Below, piece after piece: positions 9,111-18,684 of a stretch of DNA of 64,000 nt. The stretch covers positions 1-64,000 of the forward strand of contig JAJXWA010000007.1 in assembly GCA_021781795.1 (NCBI GenBank). The letters run 5' to 3'. Under the pieces are notes generated by a model, which searched no databases, was not told the origin of the DNA, and was given only the letters and a program-made list of their open reading frames with translations. How positions within the stretch are numbered: the first letter of the stretch is position 1; each line of letters opens with the position of its first letter. This DNA comes from Acidobacteriota bacterium (GTDB lineage: Bacteria > Acidobacteriota > Terriglobia > Terriglobales > Acidobacteriaceae). The position numbers and the translations under genes were made by a program.

Positions 9111-9152
9111 ACCGGATGCGCACCTGAGAATGGTTCAGGTGCGGCATCCGGT
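9111..9152. repeat. Long imperfect inverted repeat (17-bp stem, one bulge)
   Basis: ACCGGATGCGCACCTGA (9111-9127) pairs with TCAGGTGCGGCATCCGGT (9135-9152) around a 7-base loop, with a single bulged base. It begins 12 bases after the GH38 stop and ends 30 bases before the membrane-peptide ATG. No T tract follows on either strand. It may act as an mRNA 3' stabiliser, a Rho-linked end or a REP-like element. Confidence 0.6.
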
Positions 9153-9163
9153 TGGGGTAAGGG

Positions 9164-12100
9164 TCAGGGTTGGGGCGTGGCGGTTGGGTAATCCACGCGG
9201 ATGGTGAGAATCTCATAGGGATGGACGGACACCTTGACGACGCTGCCATTCGCTTCGGGCGTGACGACGAGCGGGCCGGCCTGCGGCGACTCCATGAGGT
9301 TGGTTACGGTTGCGGACCGTGCGCCGGCGGGGACATGGAACTCGGCGACGGAGTCCTTGCCCGCCCATTCATAGGCGCGGAAGATGAGGCCATCGGCGTC
9401 CTCGGCTTTCTTTACTGCGGTGAGCACGAGATTGTCTGGCGCAACCGAGGCGAAGGAGTGGCTGGCGGGCAGGGCGCCGGGATGGGCGGTGGCGAGGACG
9501 GCGGTGAGCGGGTAGTTGTACTCCCAGCCGTGGCGCACGGTCATGGCTTCCTTCCATGTTCCTGAGTGCGGATACATTGCATAGTGAAAGTGGTGATGGC
9601 CGCGGTCTGCCTGCGGATCGGGCCAGGTGGGCGAGCGCAGCAGTGAAAGGCGCAGCAGATGGCCCACGGCGTCGTAGCCGAACTTCGACTCGTTGAGGAC
9701 GCTGAAGCCGTGCAGGCTGTCGCCGAGGTCTGCCCAGCGCTGCGCGGGGACCTCGAACTGTGCCTTCTCCCAACTGTTGTTACGGGTGGTCGGGCGCTCG
9801 ATGGTGCCGAAGGGAATCTCGTAGGTTGCGAACGGGCCCGCGACGGTGAGGGGGAATGCAGCTTTGAGCAGAACGTGCGTCTCGTGCCAGTCGATGTCGT
9901 TCTCCACGTCGACCATGTTGGCGCCCTGCGGCAGCCGCAGCGTCTGAACGAACTTTGAATTCTGCCAGTGCGAGGCGATGCGGATGCCCGGCGCGCCGTC
10001 CGTTGACCTGAGGACGGTGACCGAGTCAGGGTGATCGATGGTCATAGGCGGAACGTCGAGCGTGCCGGGATCGATGTTCCAGGCGTCGTATTCCTTCGGC
10101 GTGTCCTTGAAGAACTGCAACTGATTGCCGCACGCGCCGTCGGTAAAGGCGTCGAACTCCGACCGCTTGATGAACAGGCTGGTGATGCAGCCGGTATGCT
10201 TATCGACGACGACGCGCAAAGCTGCGTTCTCCAGCACGGCCGTGTCGCCATCCTCGCGGGCGAAGACGCCAATCGGGCGCTGCTGTTCGGCAGCCGTCCG
10301 GCGCGAGACGGAAACAACCTTGTAGCCGAGCGGGGGAACGTCTTCCACGTGAAGACGGACGAGAGCTACGCCGGTCTCGCGATCGAGCGAAAGGGTCTCA
10401 ATATTGACCGGCACGTTCCGGCTGACGTCGGTAGCGTGTAATCCATAGGGCCCAATGTCCGGCACCTGCACCTGCACGTCCACATCGCCCGAGCGCGCCC
10501 ATCCGAGTGGATTGAAGACAATCACCGGCTGGCTGCCGGGCGCTTTGGCAGCGGCGGAGGTGTCGACCCGCTCGCCCACGGTTTGCAGAGAGTTTTGTGA
10601 GATGGCCTGCGTGGACATGCGAACGACGTCGAAATCCTTCTGCGCGTCTTTGTAGATGACGCCGATGCCGGAGCCGGCGGCGAGGTCATGGAACTGGTTG
10701 AAAAGGACCTTCTTCCAGTCTTCCGTCAGTTCGTCGGCTGGATACGTGCTGCCATCGAGCCAGGCGAGAGACGCCCACTTCTCCGCGTTCAGTGTCTCCT
10801 CGGAACTTTCGCGCATGCCGCGCTTGTGATTGGCCTGTGTGGTCATCACGCCGCGGTGGTATTCGAAGTAGAGCTCGCTCTTCCAGGTAGGAATCGAGAC
10901 GAGACCGGTGGCGGCAGGGGGCGCCGTGTAGCCCCTGGCGATGGACTGGTAATTCCACTCAGGGCTTGCGGTGGCAATCTGCTTTTCAATCGACGAGAAG
11001 TAGGACTGCGCCGTGCCGAACTCAAACTTCGGTGTCACGTGTCCCGGCTCGGTCCAGTGCGTGCCTTCATCGAGGACGACGCGCGTGGGCCCGCCGCCAT
11101 GATCGCCGGTGCCGTAGAGGTCCATCATGTCTGTCATGCCGGTGGCGCGCTGACGGGCTTCCGCCAGGTCGCGCGCGAGACGCACCGGGTTCAGGTTGTT
11201 GTTGGCATAGTCATGCGGAAAGTAGGTGAGCACCTTCGATCCGTCGGGCGACTCCCACCAGAAGAGCTTGAAGGGAAGCTGATTGGTGTCATTCCACGTC
11301 ATCTTCTGGGTAACGAAGTAATCGATGCCACTCTTCTTGTAAATCTGCGGGAGCTGCCAGGTATAGCCGAAGGAGTCCGGGTTCCAGCCGATGCGGACAT
11401 CCACGCCGTAGGCCTGCTTGTACCAGCGCTTGCCGACAAGAATCTGTCGCACGAGCGATTCGCCGTCGGGCATGTTCAGGTCGGGCTCGACCCACATGCC
11501 GCCGACAATCTCCCAGCGCCCCTCCTTGATGCGTTGCGCAATCTCGGCATTCATGTCGGGATATTTCTGCGCCATCCACTCGTTGTAGGCCGCGGCGGAC
11601 TGCGTGTAGGTGTACTGCGGGTACTCATACATAAGCTGGAGGGCGGTGCCGAAGGTGCGCTTGACTGCATCGACGGTTTCGGTCCACGGCCAGAGCCAGG
11701 CGGCGTCAATGTGGGAGTTGCCGGTGAGGTGATAGGTGGCCTGGGAGAGCAGCGGCTTGAGGGCGTCGAGCTTCTGCGCGGCTTCATTGAGGCTGGCGTC
11801 GAAGGCGGTTTGCGACTGCGCCAGCGCCTGGGGATTGGCGGCGTTGGCTTCGTTGAGCGCAGAGACCTTGACGGTCTGGATGGCACCGTTGAGGATGTCC
11901 ATCTTGCCCGTGTCTCCGGGCGCGAGCGACGGCACCAACTGCGCAGCAGAGAGGAACTCCTCACGCAGGTCTTTTGGGCTGGGCCTGCCTGCAGGGAAAT
12001 CAATTCGCAGGGTCGCTCCCTGAAAGGTCTTTACGTCGACCGTGTGGAGCAGCTTGACGGCGACCGTTGCGCTCTCGCCGGGGCGCGCGCCGTCAAAGAG

Positions 12101-12562
12101 AACGACCGGCTCCAGATCATCGCCCATCGCGACGCGACGGCCGTTGGAGTAGAGGATCATGGGCATCGGGCCGTTTGCGTAGCAATGAAACTGGAACCAG
12201 ATGCGCGCCCCGGTCAGATCGTATCCATGCAGGCTGTTGGGGACGCGAAAGGTCTGGCGGAACCACAGGCTCTCTTTTGGCGCCTTGCCATGCGCCATGG
12301 TCTGCCAGTCGCTCTCATCCAGATGGACCGCCTCGCCGTGGGCCAGGTCCCCGGAGTGCATCTTCCAAACACCGTCGGGCAGCTCATCGAGGGAGGCGAG
12401 ATGATCCAGCACGGCGCGCGATTCAGGCGGCAGACCGGCGGCAAGCTTTTCGGCTTCCGACGGGCTTTGAGCGCGCAGTTGCGGATGAAGGAGAAGAATG
12501 GCTGCGGCGAGAAGCGCCGCGCAAGGAGAGAAGCGCGAATGAATGAGCGAACGAGGAAACAT
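9164..12562 (-). CDS. Secreted GH38 alpha-mannosidase
   Basis: A 1132-residue protein with an N-terminal hydrophobic signal (CAALLAAAILLLHPQLRAQ). A beta-rich N-terminal module is followed by the GH38 catalytic domain. GNSHIDAAWLWPW near residue 281 carries the His/Asp zinc ligands, and GWNPDSFGY near 390 carries the nucleophile Asp. The C-terminal half contains the usual GH38 middle and beta domains. The family removes alpha-linked mannose from oligosaccharides with retention. The start at 12562 was chosen because it opens the signal peptide with GGGAG upstream; the frame runs open to 12880, but that part overlaps the SDR gene and is low-complexity Ser/Pro/Arg shadow. It may be co-transcribed with the SDR upstream. 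Confidence 0.9.
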   Translation of the reverse strand: MFPRSLIHSRFSPCAALLAAAILLLHPQLRAQSPSEAEKLAAGLPPESRAVLDHLASLDELPDGVWKMHSGDLAHGEAVHLDESDWQTMAHGKAPKESLWFRQTFRVPNSLHGYDLTGARIWFQFHCYANGPMPMILYSNGRRVAMGDDLEPVVLFDGARPGESATVAVKLLHTVDVKTFQGATLRIDFPAGRPSPKDLREEFLSAAQLVPSLAPGDTGKMDILNGAIQTVKVSALNEANAANPQALAQSQTAFDASLNEAAQKLDALKPLLSQATYHLTGNSHIDAAWLWPWTETVDAVKRTFGTALQLMYEYPQYTYTQSAAAYNEWMAQKYPDMNAEIAQRIKEGRWEIVGGMWVEPDLNMPDGESLVRQILVGKRWYKQAYGVDVRIGWNPDSFGYTWQLPQIYKKSGIDYFVTQKMTWNDTNQLPFKLFWWESPDGSKVLTYFPHDYANNNLNPVRLARDLAEARQRATGMTDMMDLYGTGDHGGGPTRVVLDEGTHWTEPGHVTPKFEFGTAQSYFSSIEKQIATASPEWNYQSIARGYTAPPAATGLVSIPTWKSELYFEYHRGVMTTQANHKRGMRESSEETLNAEKWASLAWLDGSTYPADELTEDWKKVLFNQFHDLAAGSGIGVIYKDAQKDFDVVRMSTQAISQNSLQTVGERVDTSAAAKAPGSQPVIVFNPLGWARSGDVDVQVQVPDIGPYGLHATDVSRNVPVNIETLSLDRETGVALVRLHVEDVPPLGYKVVSVSRRTAAEQQRPIGVFAREDGDTAVLENAALRVVVDKHTGCITSLFIKRSEFDAFTDGACGNQLQFFKDTPKEYDAWNIDPGTLDVPPMTIDHPDSVTVLRSTDGAPGIRIASHWQNSKFVQTLRLPQGANMVDVENDIDWHETHVLLKAAFPLTVAGPFATYEIPFGTIERPTTRNNSWEKAQFEVPAQRWADLGDSLHGFSVLNESKFGYDAVGHLLRLSLLRSPTWPDPQADRGHHHFHYAMYPHSGTWKEAMTVRHGWEYNYPLTAVLATAHPGALPASHSFASVAPDNLVLTAVKKAEDADGLIFRAYEWAGKDSVAEFHVPAGARSATVTNLMESPQAGPLVVTPEANGSVVKVSVHPYEILTIRVDYPTATPQP

Positions 12563-12650
12563 GCTTTGGACTCCCGCAAGCATCTTAAGGGATGGAACCG
12601 CGAAACGCGCGATGACGACGGTCATGCGCAAGCCATGCGCTGGGATGGAC

Positions 12651-13427
12651 TCAGACCCAGCCTGCGTCGATGATGTAGCTCTGGTTGGTGATGGCGGCGG
12701 AGTCGTCGGCGGCGAGGAAGAGGACCAGCCGCGCGACGTCATCGGGCAGGATGTCGCATTTGAGGGCCTGGCTGGCGAGGATTTCGGCCTTGTACTCCGG
12801 GGTGTAGACGAGCTGCTTCTGCTTCTCCGTGGCGATGGCGCCGGGCAGGACGGCATTGACGCGGATGCCGGCGGAGCCAAGCTCGTGGGCGAGGGTTCGA
12901 GTGAGCCCGACGATGGCGGCCTTGGCGGTGGCGTAAAGGGGGACGCCGGTGGAAGGGATCATCCACGAGATCGAACTCATGTTGATGATGGCGCCCCGAC
13001 CTGCCGCGCGCATGGCGGGCAGCACGGCCTGAATCATGAAGAATTGCGGGCGCAGATTGACGGCGATGGAGCGATCCCAGTAGTCGGGCGTGACCTGCTC
13101 GACGGTGTGGCGCTGATCGTTGGCGGCGTTGTTGACGAGGACATCAACTGTGCCGAGAACGGCAATGGCCTGCTGCGCCGCCTCCTGGAGTGCGGAGAGA
13201 TCGGTGAGGTCGCAGTGCAGATAGACGGGCGCCAGGCATCCGTCGCGCGCGAGCGATGCGGCGAGAGCCTGGGCTGGGACGTCCTGCACGTCGAGGAAGA
13301 TGACCCGCGCGCCCTGGCGGGCAAAGTGCTCGACGATGGAGGCTCCGATGCCGGTGGCGCCGCCGGTGACAACGACGGCGCGATTGCGAAGACTGGGGTA
13401 GGTGGCAAACTGCGAGGGCGCAGGCAC
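12651..13427 (-). CDS. Short-chain dehydrogenase/reductase
   Basis: A cytoplasmic NAD(P)-dependent oxidoreductase of the classical SDR type, 258 residues from the GTG at 13427. The cofactor loop is TGGATGIG (residues 21-28), NNAAND is the structural motif, and the catalytic Ser of NMSSISW pairs with Tyr and Lys of PLYATAK. The C terminus ends YIIDAGWV, as is usual for the family. The GTG start has GGAGG 7 bases upstream and gives family-normal length; an ATG at 13550 would add 41 residues without support. Its position directly before the mannosidase gene suggests a sugar substrate, but this is inference. Confidence 0.85.
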   Translation of the reverse strand: MPAPSQFATYPSLRNRAVVVTGGATGIGASIVEHFARQGARVIFLDVQDVPAQALAASLARDGCLAPVYLHCDLTDLSALQEAAQQAIAVLGTVDVLVNNAANDQRHTVEQVTPDYWDRSIAVNLRPQFFMIQAVLPAMRAAGRGAIINMSSISWMIPSTGVPLYATAKAAIVGLTRTLAHELGSAGIRVNAVLPGAIATEKQKQLVYTPEYKAEILASQALKCDILPDDVARLVLFLAADDSAAITNQSYIIDAGWV

Positions 13428-13763
13428 TTGCTCTGCCTCCGAGGCGAAATGATGCGGAAAGCAATTTTGAGTCGAAGCCAGTATAGGCTCAGGAGAAGCG
13501 GCGAGGGGGATGACAGCGATTCGGAGCAGAAAGGCTGGGGTTTGCTGCAATCCCGCAGCTTGGTACAGCGTCTTTTATTTAAAGAGCATACTGAGATGGA
13601 AGCGGATTTTGTGGCAAATCTTCCCCAGGAGTTTCCTCGACTGCGCTCTGGCCATTAGACTCGTAGGGGCAAAAGTTTGAGGACGCCGGCTGCATCCAGC
13701 CGGTCGCAGTAATTCGGCGCGCAGACCCTCCGGCTGCGCGGCAGCAAGAGTGGAAGAGCGAAG

Positions 13764-13835
13764 GAAGACGCCACAGGATCAGGCCGCAAGCCTCTCCGGC
13801 GTCTTGTCCGTGGAGGACTGTCCTGAACGCGTTCA
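13764..13835 (+). promoter_or_regulatory. Structured leader and palindromes upstream of the PFOR gene
   Basis: The 487-base gap 13428-13914 holds no convincing gene. AAGACGCC (13765-13772) pairs with GGCGTCTT (13798-13805), enclosing a smaller AGGC/GCCT hairpin. Two overlapping palindromes follow: AGGACtGTCCT (13814-13824) and TGAACGCGTTCA (13824-13835). A separate stem GCCGGCTG/CAGCCGGT lies at 13685-13704. All lie 80-230 bases before the ATG, where a 5' leader or operators would sit. I do not recognise a known riboswitch class. Confidence 0.45.
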
Positions 13836-13914
13836 AGTGAGCCGACGCGGCTTTCTTCGAACGCGGGGAGGGGCAAACGTGAGGCAAGAGAAGGAAAGGC
13901 ACAGAGGGGGAATT

Positions 13915-16900
13915 ATGACCGCACCTGCACGTTATCCCGGCATCCGGGTTACCGCCAACGGGAACCAACTGGTTTCTTACCATACGGAAACGCGCATCGC
14001 CGAAGCAGGCGTGTTCTATCCGATTACTCCTTCTACGGAGGGCGGTGAGCTTTTCCAGCAGGCCTATGCCGAAGGGCATCTGAATGTCTTTGGCCAGAAC
14101 ACGCTGGCGATTGAGACGGAAGGCGAGCATGCGGCCCAGGGCGGCGCTATTGCGCACTCGGTGTGCGGCAAGCGCGTGGTGAACTTTACCTCGGGCCAGG
14201 GCGTGGTCTACGGGGTGGAGCAGGACTACCATGCGCCGGGCAAGGGCTCGACGATGATTCTGGAAGTTGGCGCGCGCGCGCTGACCAAGCATGCGCTGAA
14301 CGTCCACTGCGGCCATGACGATATTTACGGCGCGCTCGATACCGGCTGGATCATGGTCTTCGGCAAGGATGCGCAGCAGGCGGCGGACCAGGCGTTGATT
14401 TTGCGCCGCGTGACGGAGCTGAGCCTGACGCCGGGCATGAACATCATGGACGGCTTTTTGACGAGCCACCTGGAGCGGACCTTCTACAAGCATGAGTCCG
14501 AGCTGATTCGCGAGTATCTTGGATCGCCCGAGGACGTGATCGACTGCCCGACGGAGGCGCAGCGCGTGCTGTTTGGGCCGACGCGGCGGCGCGTGCCCAA
14601 GATGATCGACCTGACCAACCCGATGCTGCTGGGGCCGGTGCAGAACCAGGAACACTACATGCAGGGCGTGATCGCGCGGCGCAACAACTTCGCCGAGCCC
14701 ATCCTGCAGTTCCTTGAGGAAGCCTACGAGAAGTTTGCCGAGCTGACGGGCCGTCGCTATGGGCTGATCAGCAAGTACAAGACGGACGACGCCGATACGG
14801 TCTTTGTGTCGCTTGGTTCGGCTGCGGAGAACATCGAGGCTGCGGTGGATTATCTGCGCCAGACGCGCGGCGTGAAGGTGGGATCGATTCACCTCAACGT
14901 GATTCGTCCGTTCCCGGAGGCGGCCATTGTGGCGGCGCTGAAGGGCAAGAAGAACGTCATCATTGTGGAGCGCACGGACGAGCCGCTGGCCGGCGACAAC
15001 CCGATGGGCCGCGACATTCGCACCGCGCTGTCAAAGGCCGTGCAGTATGAGGGGCATCCAGCCGCGGAGGGTCTGCCTGCAATCTCGCCGAGCGAACTGC
15101 CGAAGATTTACAGCGGCAGCTACGGGCTCGGCTCGCGCGACTTCCGCCCGGAGCACATCATCGGCGCGTATGAGTATGCGACCGCGGGCCGCAAGCGCAA
15201 GGACGGCAAAACGGCTGCGGAGGGTGCGAATTTCTTCGTGCTCGGAGTGGACCATCCGTACAGCGTGATCGCCGACGAGACGCCGTCGCTGCTGCCTGCG
15301 GGCGCAGTGGCGGTTCGCTTCCACTCGATTGGCGGCTGGGGCGCGATTACGACGGGCAAGAACCTGGGCGCGATTCTCGGCGATTTGAACGACCTGATTT
15401 ACGAGCGCGACAAGGTGGTGGACGAGCTTGGCAACCCCAAGGAAGTGATTCACGTCAGCGCCAATCCGAAGTATGGATCGGAAAAGAAGGGCGCGCCGAC
15501 GAGCTACTTCATGGTTGCGGCGAAGGAGCGCATTCGCGTGAACTGCGATCTGCGGCATGTGACGACGGTGCTCTGCTGCGATCCGAAGGCTTTTACGCAC
15601 ACGAATCCGCTGGACGGCATGCAGGAAGGCGGCAGCCTCGTCTGGGAGTCTGACGAGGAAGGCGAGCAGGCATGGGAGCGGCTGCCGCTGTGGGCGCGGC
15701 AGCAGATTATCGACAAGAAGATTCGCGTCTTCACGCTGCCCGGCTTTGACATCGCCCGCAAGGCGACGGACCGCGCCGATCTGCAACTGCGCATGCAGGG
15801 CAACGCATTTCTCGGCGCGTTCTTTGCCGTCAGCTCGCTGCTGGGCGAGTTTGGCATTACGCAGGAGCAGTATCGCGAGGTTGTGCACAAGCAGTATGTG
15901 AAGAAGTTCGGCAAGTTCGGCGATGCGGTCGTCCAGTCGAACATGGAAGTGATGCTGCAGGGCTTTGAGCGCGTGAAGGAGATCAAGATTGGCGAGCTCA
16001 GCGCGGCGGATCGCTCCACGCTGCGGGGCGCGGCGCTGATGCCGATTCTTGAGCTGGCCACCGCGGGCGGATCGTGCGGCATTGGCTGCCGATCCACAGC
16101 GCATCCCACTGGCCAGGCTGCGCGGCCGCCGGTTTCGAGCATCGCGACGTTTGACGCTGAGTACCGCGCGAGCTACGGCTACAACCAGCCGGCTTCGCCG
16201 CTGATTGCGATGGGCGTGATTGCGGCGGCAACAGGCGACACGGCGTCGAAGTATGTGGCGCGTCGCGAAACGCCGCTTTACATCCCGGAGAACTGCACGC
16301 AGTGCATGGAGTGCATCTCGGTGTGTCCGGATACTGCTCTGCCCAACTGCTCGCAGGACCTGACCACGCTGCTCTCTACCGCCATCCAGTATTACGTGGC
16401 GGATGCTGGCGACCGCGCGAAGATGCTGCAGGCGCTGCCGGAGATCGAGAAGCGCACGCGTGAGCGTATGCTGGCAGAAATCAAGACCGGCACGCCGCTG
16501 CCAAAGATTCTGCGCGAGGTGACGGAGCAGGTGGATGGCTTCTCCGCCGCGGCCAAGGCGCAGTTCTTCCACATTCTTGAAAAGGTGCCGATGGCGTATC
16601 AGAAGGTCAACGCGATCTTCTCGTCGCCTGAGCGCAAGACACCCGGAGCCGGCGGCATCTTCTCCATCTTTGTCAGCGACCTGTGCAAGGGCTGCGCAGC
16701 GTGCGTGACGGCGTGCGGCGATCATCAGGCGCTGAAGATGGTGCAGGAGACCGAGGACATCAATGCCGAGCACGAGACGGGCACGCACTTCCTGGATCTG
16801 CTACCCGATACCAAACAGAAGTATCTCGGCTTCTATAACAGCGCGAACCCGGCTGACTCAAAGACCGCGACGCTGCGCAACATGCTGATGGTGCGCACGA

Positions 16901-18603
16901 ACTACGATGCGCTGGTGGCGGGCGACGGCGCGTGCGCGGGCTGCGGCGAGAAGAGCGTGCTGCGCTCGATTGCGGCGGTGACTGAGGCGTACATGCGTCC
17001 GGTGTACCACGCCAAGAGCGACCGCCTTGTTGCGAAGGCCGGCGAGTTGGAAAAGAAGGGTGCGGCGCGGCTTGCGGCGCTCAAGGAGAAGAATCCGGCA
17101 GAGTATGCGCTGCTGAGACAGGGCATCGCGCACTTGATTCTGGGTCTTGGCGGCGAGGACAACAAGGACACGAAGGCGCGCATTGCCGCTTATGAAGCGA
17201 AGAACGGCGCAATTACCGATGCGCAGTTGGTGGAGGCGCTTGCCGCGGTGCTGCTGACCGAGGCGTTCAACCACAAGAGCCTGCAGCCGGTGGATGGCCG
17301 CCTGGCCAACGGCATGAGTGTGATGGCGATGGCCGCGCACACGGGCTGCAACACCGTGTACGGCTCGACCTCGCCGAACAATCCGCATCCTTATCCATGG
17401 ATGAACTCGCTCTTCCAGGACGGCGTGACCGTGGGTTGGCTGATGGGCGAGAACTTCATCGTGGATCATGCGCGGCGGTCGGTGCTGCCGGAACGACTGA
17501 CGGACGTGATTCTCACCCGCGACGCGAATGGCATCAACGAGGAGGAGTACTACCACTTCACGCACTTTACGGATGCGCTGATGACCGATCAGGAGATCGT
17601 TGAGCTGCCCAAGGTGTGGGTGGTTGGCGGTGACGGCGGCATCGGCGATATCGGCTACCAGAACACCTCGAAGGTGATGCTGCAGAACCGGCCGAACGTG
17701 AAGGTGCTGATGCTGGACACGCAGGTCTACTCGAACACCGGCGGACAGAATTCGGACTCGACACCGATGCTCGGCGGCAACGATATGAACGTCTTTGGCG
17801 CTGCGACGCAGGGCAAGAACACCGAGAAGAAGACGGTGGCTGAGACCTTCCTCGCCGGACATGGATCGCCGTTCGTGGCGCAGGTTTCGATGGCCAACGC
17901 GCCCAAGCTCTACCGGGCGATTCTCGATGGGCTGGAGTATCGGGGCACGATGTTCCTGCAGGCCTTCACGACCTGCCAGCCGGAGCACGGCGTGCCCGAC
18001 GACATGGCTCTGCACCAGGCGCAGCGCGTGCGCGACTCGCGCGGCGTGCCGGAGTTTGTCTTCGATCCGCGCAAGGGCGAGAGCTACCAGGAGGCGCTCG
18101 ACATCAAAGGCAACCCGTCGCTCGATCTTGACTGGTACGAGACAAAGATCAAATCAACCGGCGAGTCGCTGCGCTACACCGTGGCGCACTGGTGCACGAC
18201 GGAGGCGCGCTTCCGCAACCACCTGAAGAAGGTCAAGCCGGAGGCGGCGGAGAAGCTGATTTCGCTCGACAACATGCTGGTGCGCATCACGCAGCAGGAC
18301 GTTGTGTATCGCCACTATCTGAACCCCTCGCACCGCGCGTACATTCCGGACTTTGGCGTGTACATCAAGTACGAGGAGAACGGCAAGGTGGAGTATCGTG
18401 CGCTATCGCGTCAGCTCGTGATGTTCTGCGTGGAACGGCGCAAGGCGTGGCGCATGCTGCAGTCGAAGGCAGGCGTGGTCAACCGCGAGTACGCTGCGCA
18501 GAAGGCCGTTCTGGCCGATGTGGAAGCGGGCAAGATCTCGCAGGAGGACCTGTTCGCGCGCGGTTATCAACTGGTGAGCGAGCGGCTGGCAGCGAAGGCG
18601 TAG
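13915..18603 (+). CDS. Single-chain pyruvate:ferredoxin/flavodoxin oxidoreductase-like enzyme
   Basis: A 1562-residue fusion of all 2-oxoacid:ferredoxin oxidoreductase modules. In order: a pyrimidine-binding domain (VFYPITPSTEGGE, with ETEGEHAAQGG), a transketolase C-like domain (FVSLGSAAENIEAAVDYL), a gamma domain (RFHSIGGWGA), a two-cluster ferredoxin domain (CTQCMECISVCPD near residue 793 and CKGCAACVTACGD near 923) and a thiamine-diphosphate domain (GDGACAGCGE near 1002, GGDGGIGDIGYQN near 1235). NifJ-type enzymes are usually near 1170-1200 residues, so this is a long variant, with extra sequence mainly in and after the gamma part. It oxidises pyruvate or another 2-oxoacid with CoA and reduces ferredoxin. 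The start at 13915 has an AGAGGGGG site; an upstream ATG (13750) lies in the structured leader. The exact substrate is inferred. Confidence 0.88.
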   Translation: MTAPARYPGIRVTANGNQLVSYHTETRIAEAGVFYPITPSTEGGELFQQAYAEGHLNVFGQNTLAIETEGEHAAQGGAIAHSVCGKRVVNFTSGQGVVYGVEQDYHAPGKGSTMILEVGARALTKHALNVHCGHDDIYGALDTGWIMVFGKDAQQAADQALILRRVTELSLTPGMNIMDGFLTSHLERTFYKHESELIREYLGSPEDVIDCPTEAQRVLFGPTRRRVPKMIDLTNPMLLGPVQNQEHYMQGVIARRNNFAEPILQFLEEAYEKFAELTGRRYGLISKYKTDDADTVFVSLGSAAENIEAAVDYLRQTRGVKVGSIHLNVIRPFPEAAIVAALKGKKNVIIVERTDEPLAGDNPMGRDIRTALSKAVQYEGHPAAEGLPAISPSELPKIYSGSYGLGSRDFRPEHIIGAYEYATAGRKRKDGKTAAEGANFFVLGVDHPYSVIADETPSLLPAGAVAVRFHSIGGWGAITTGKNLGAILGDLNDLIYERDKVVDELGNPKEVIHVSANPKYGSEKKGAPTSYFMVAAKERIRVNCDLRHVTTVLCCDPKAFTHTNPLDGMQEGGSLVWESDEEGEQAWERLPLWARQQIIDKKIRVFTLPGFDIARKATDRADLQLRMQGNAFLGAFFAVSSLLGEFGITQEQYREVVHKQYVKKFGKFGDAVVQSNMEVMLQGFERVKEIKIGELSAADRSTLRGAALMPILELATAGGSCGIGCRSTAHPTGQAARPPVSSIATFDAEYRASYGYNQPASPLIAMGVIAAATGDTASKYVARRETPLYIPENCTQCMECISVCPDTALPNCSQDLTTLLSTAIQYYVADAGDRAKMLQALPEIEKRTRERMLAEIKTGTPLPKILREVTEQVDGFSAAAKAQFFHILEKVPMAYQKVNAIFSSPERKTPGAGGIFSIFVSDLCKGCAACVTACGDHQALKMVQETEDINAEHETGTHFLDLLPDTKQKYLGFYNSANPADSKTATLRNMLMVRTNYDALVAGDGACAGCGEKSVLRSIAAVTEAYMRPVYHAKSDRLVAKAGELEKKGAARLAALKEKNPAEYALLRQGIAHLILGLGGEDNKDTKARIAAYEAKNGAITDAQLVEALAAVLLTEAFNHKSLQPVDGRLANGMSVMAMAAHTGCNTVYGSTSPNNPHPYPWMNSLFQDGVTVGWLMGENFIVDHARRSVLPERLTDVILTRDANGINEEEYYHFTHFTDALMTDQEIVELPKVWVVGGDGGIGDIGYQNTSKVMLQNRPNVKVLMLDTQVYSNTGGQNSDSTPMLGGNDMNVFGAATQGKNTEKKTVAETFLAGHGSPFVAQVSMANAPKLYRAILDGLEYRGTMFLQAFTTCQPEHGVPDDMALHQAQRVRDSRGVPEFVFDPRKGESYQEALDIKGNPSLDLDWYETKIKSTGESLRYTVAHWCTTEARFRNHLKKVKPEAAEKLISLDNMLVRITQQDVVYRHYLNPSHRAYIPDFGVYIKYEENGKVEYRALSRQLVMFCVERRKAWRMLQSKAGVVNREYAAQKAVLADVEAGKISQEDLFARGYQLVSERLAAKA

Positions 18604-18622
18604 TTTTCGCGGTCACGATACG

Positions 18623-18652
18623 GCAAAGGCAGACCGGAGGGTCTGCCTTTGC
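18623..18652. terminator. Terminator hairpin between the convergent PFOR and cinA genes
   Basis: GCAAAGGCAGACC (18623-18635) pairs perfectly with GGTCTGCCTTTGC (18640-18652) around GGAG. It lies 20 bases after the PFOR stop and 33 before the cinA stop. The T run after it is weak, so it may serve both directions. Confidence 0.65.
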
Positions 18653-18684
18653 TGTATTTGTGCATGGAGTGAGCGCCGGGTGGG

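Noticed and set aside
10688..12673. A 661-codon open frame on the plus strand.
   Set aside because: It lies entirely antisense to the GH38 gene, whose catalytic motifs are unmistakable. Its Arg/Gly/Val-rich composition is typical of an antisense shadow in GC-rich DNA.
13579..14892. A 437-codon minus-strand open frame spanning the PFOR leader.
   Set aside because: It runs antisense to the conserved PFOR N terminus and has no start signal or motif. The leader part is better explained as structured non-coding sequence.
15031..18015. Two long minus-strand open frames (585 and 385 codons).
   Set aside because: They are antisense to the PFOR gene, rich in Arg, His and Leu, and carry no recognisable motif.
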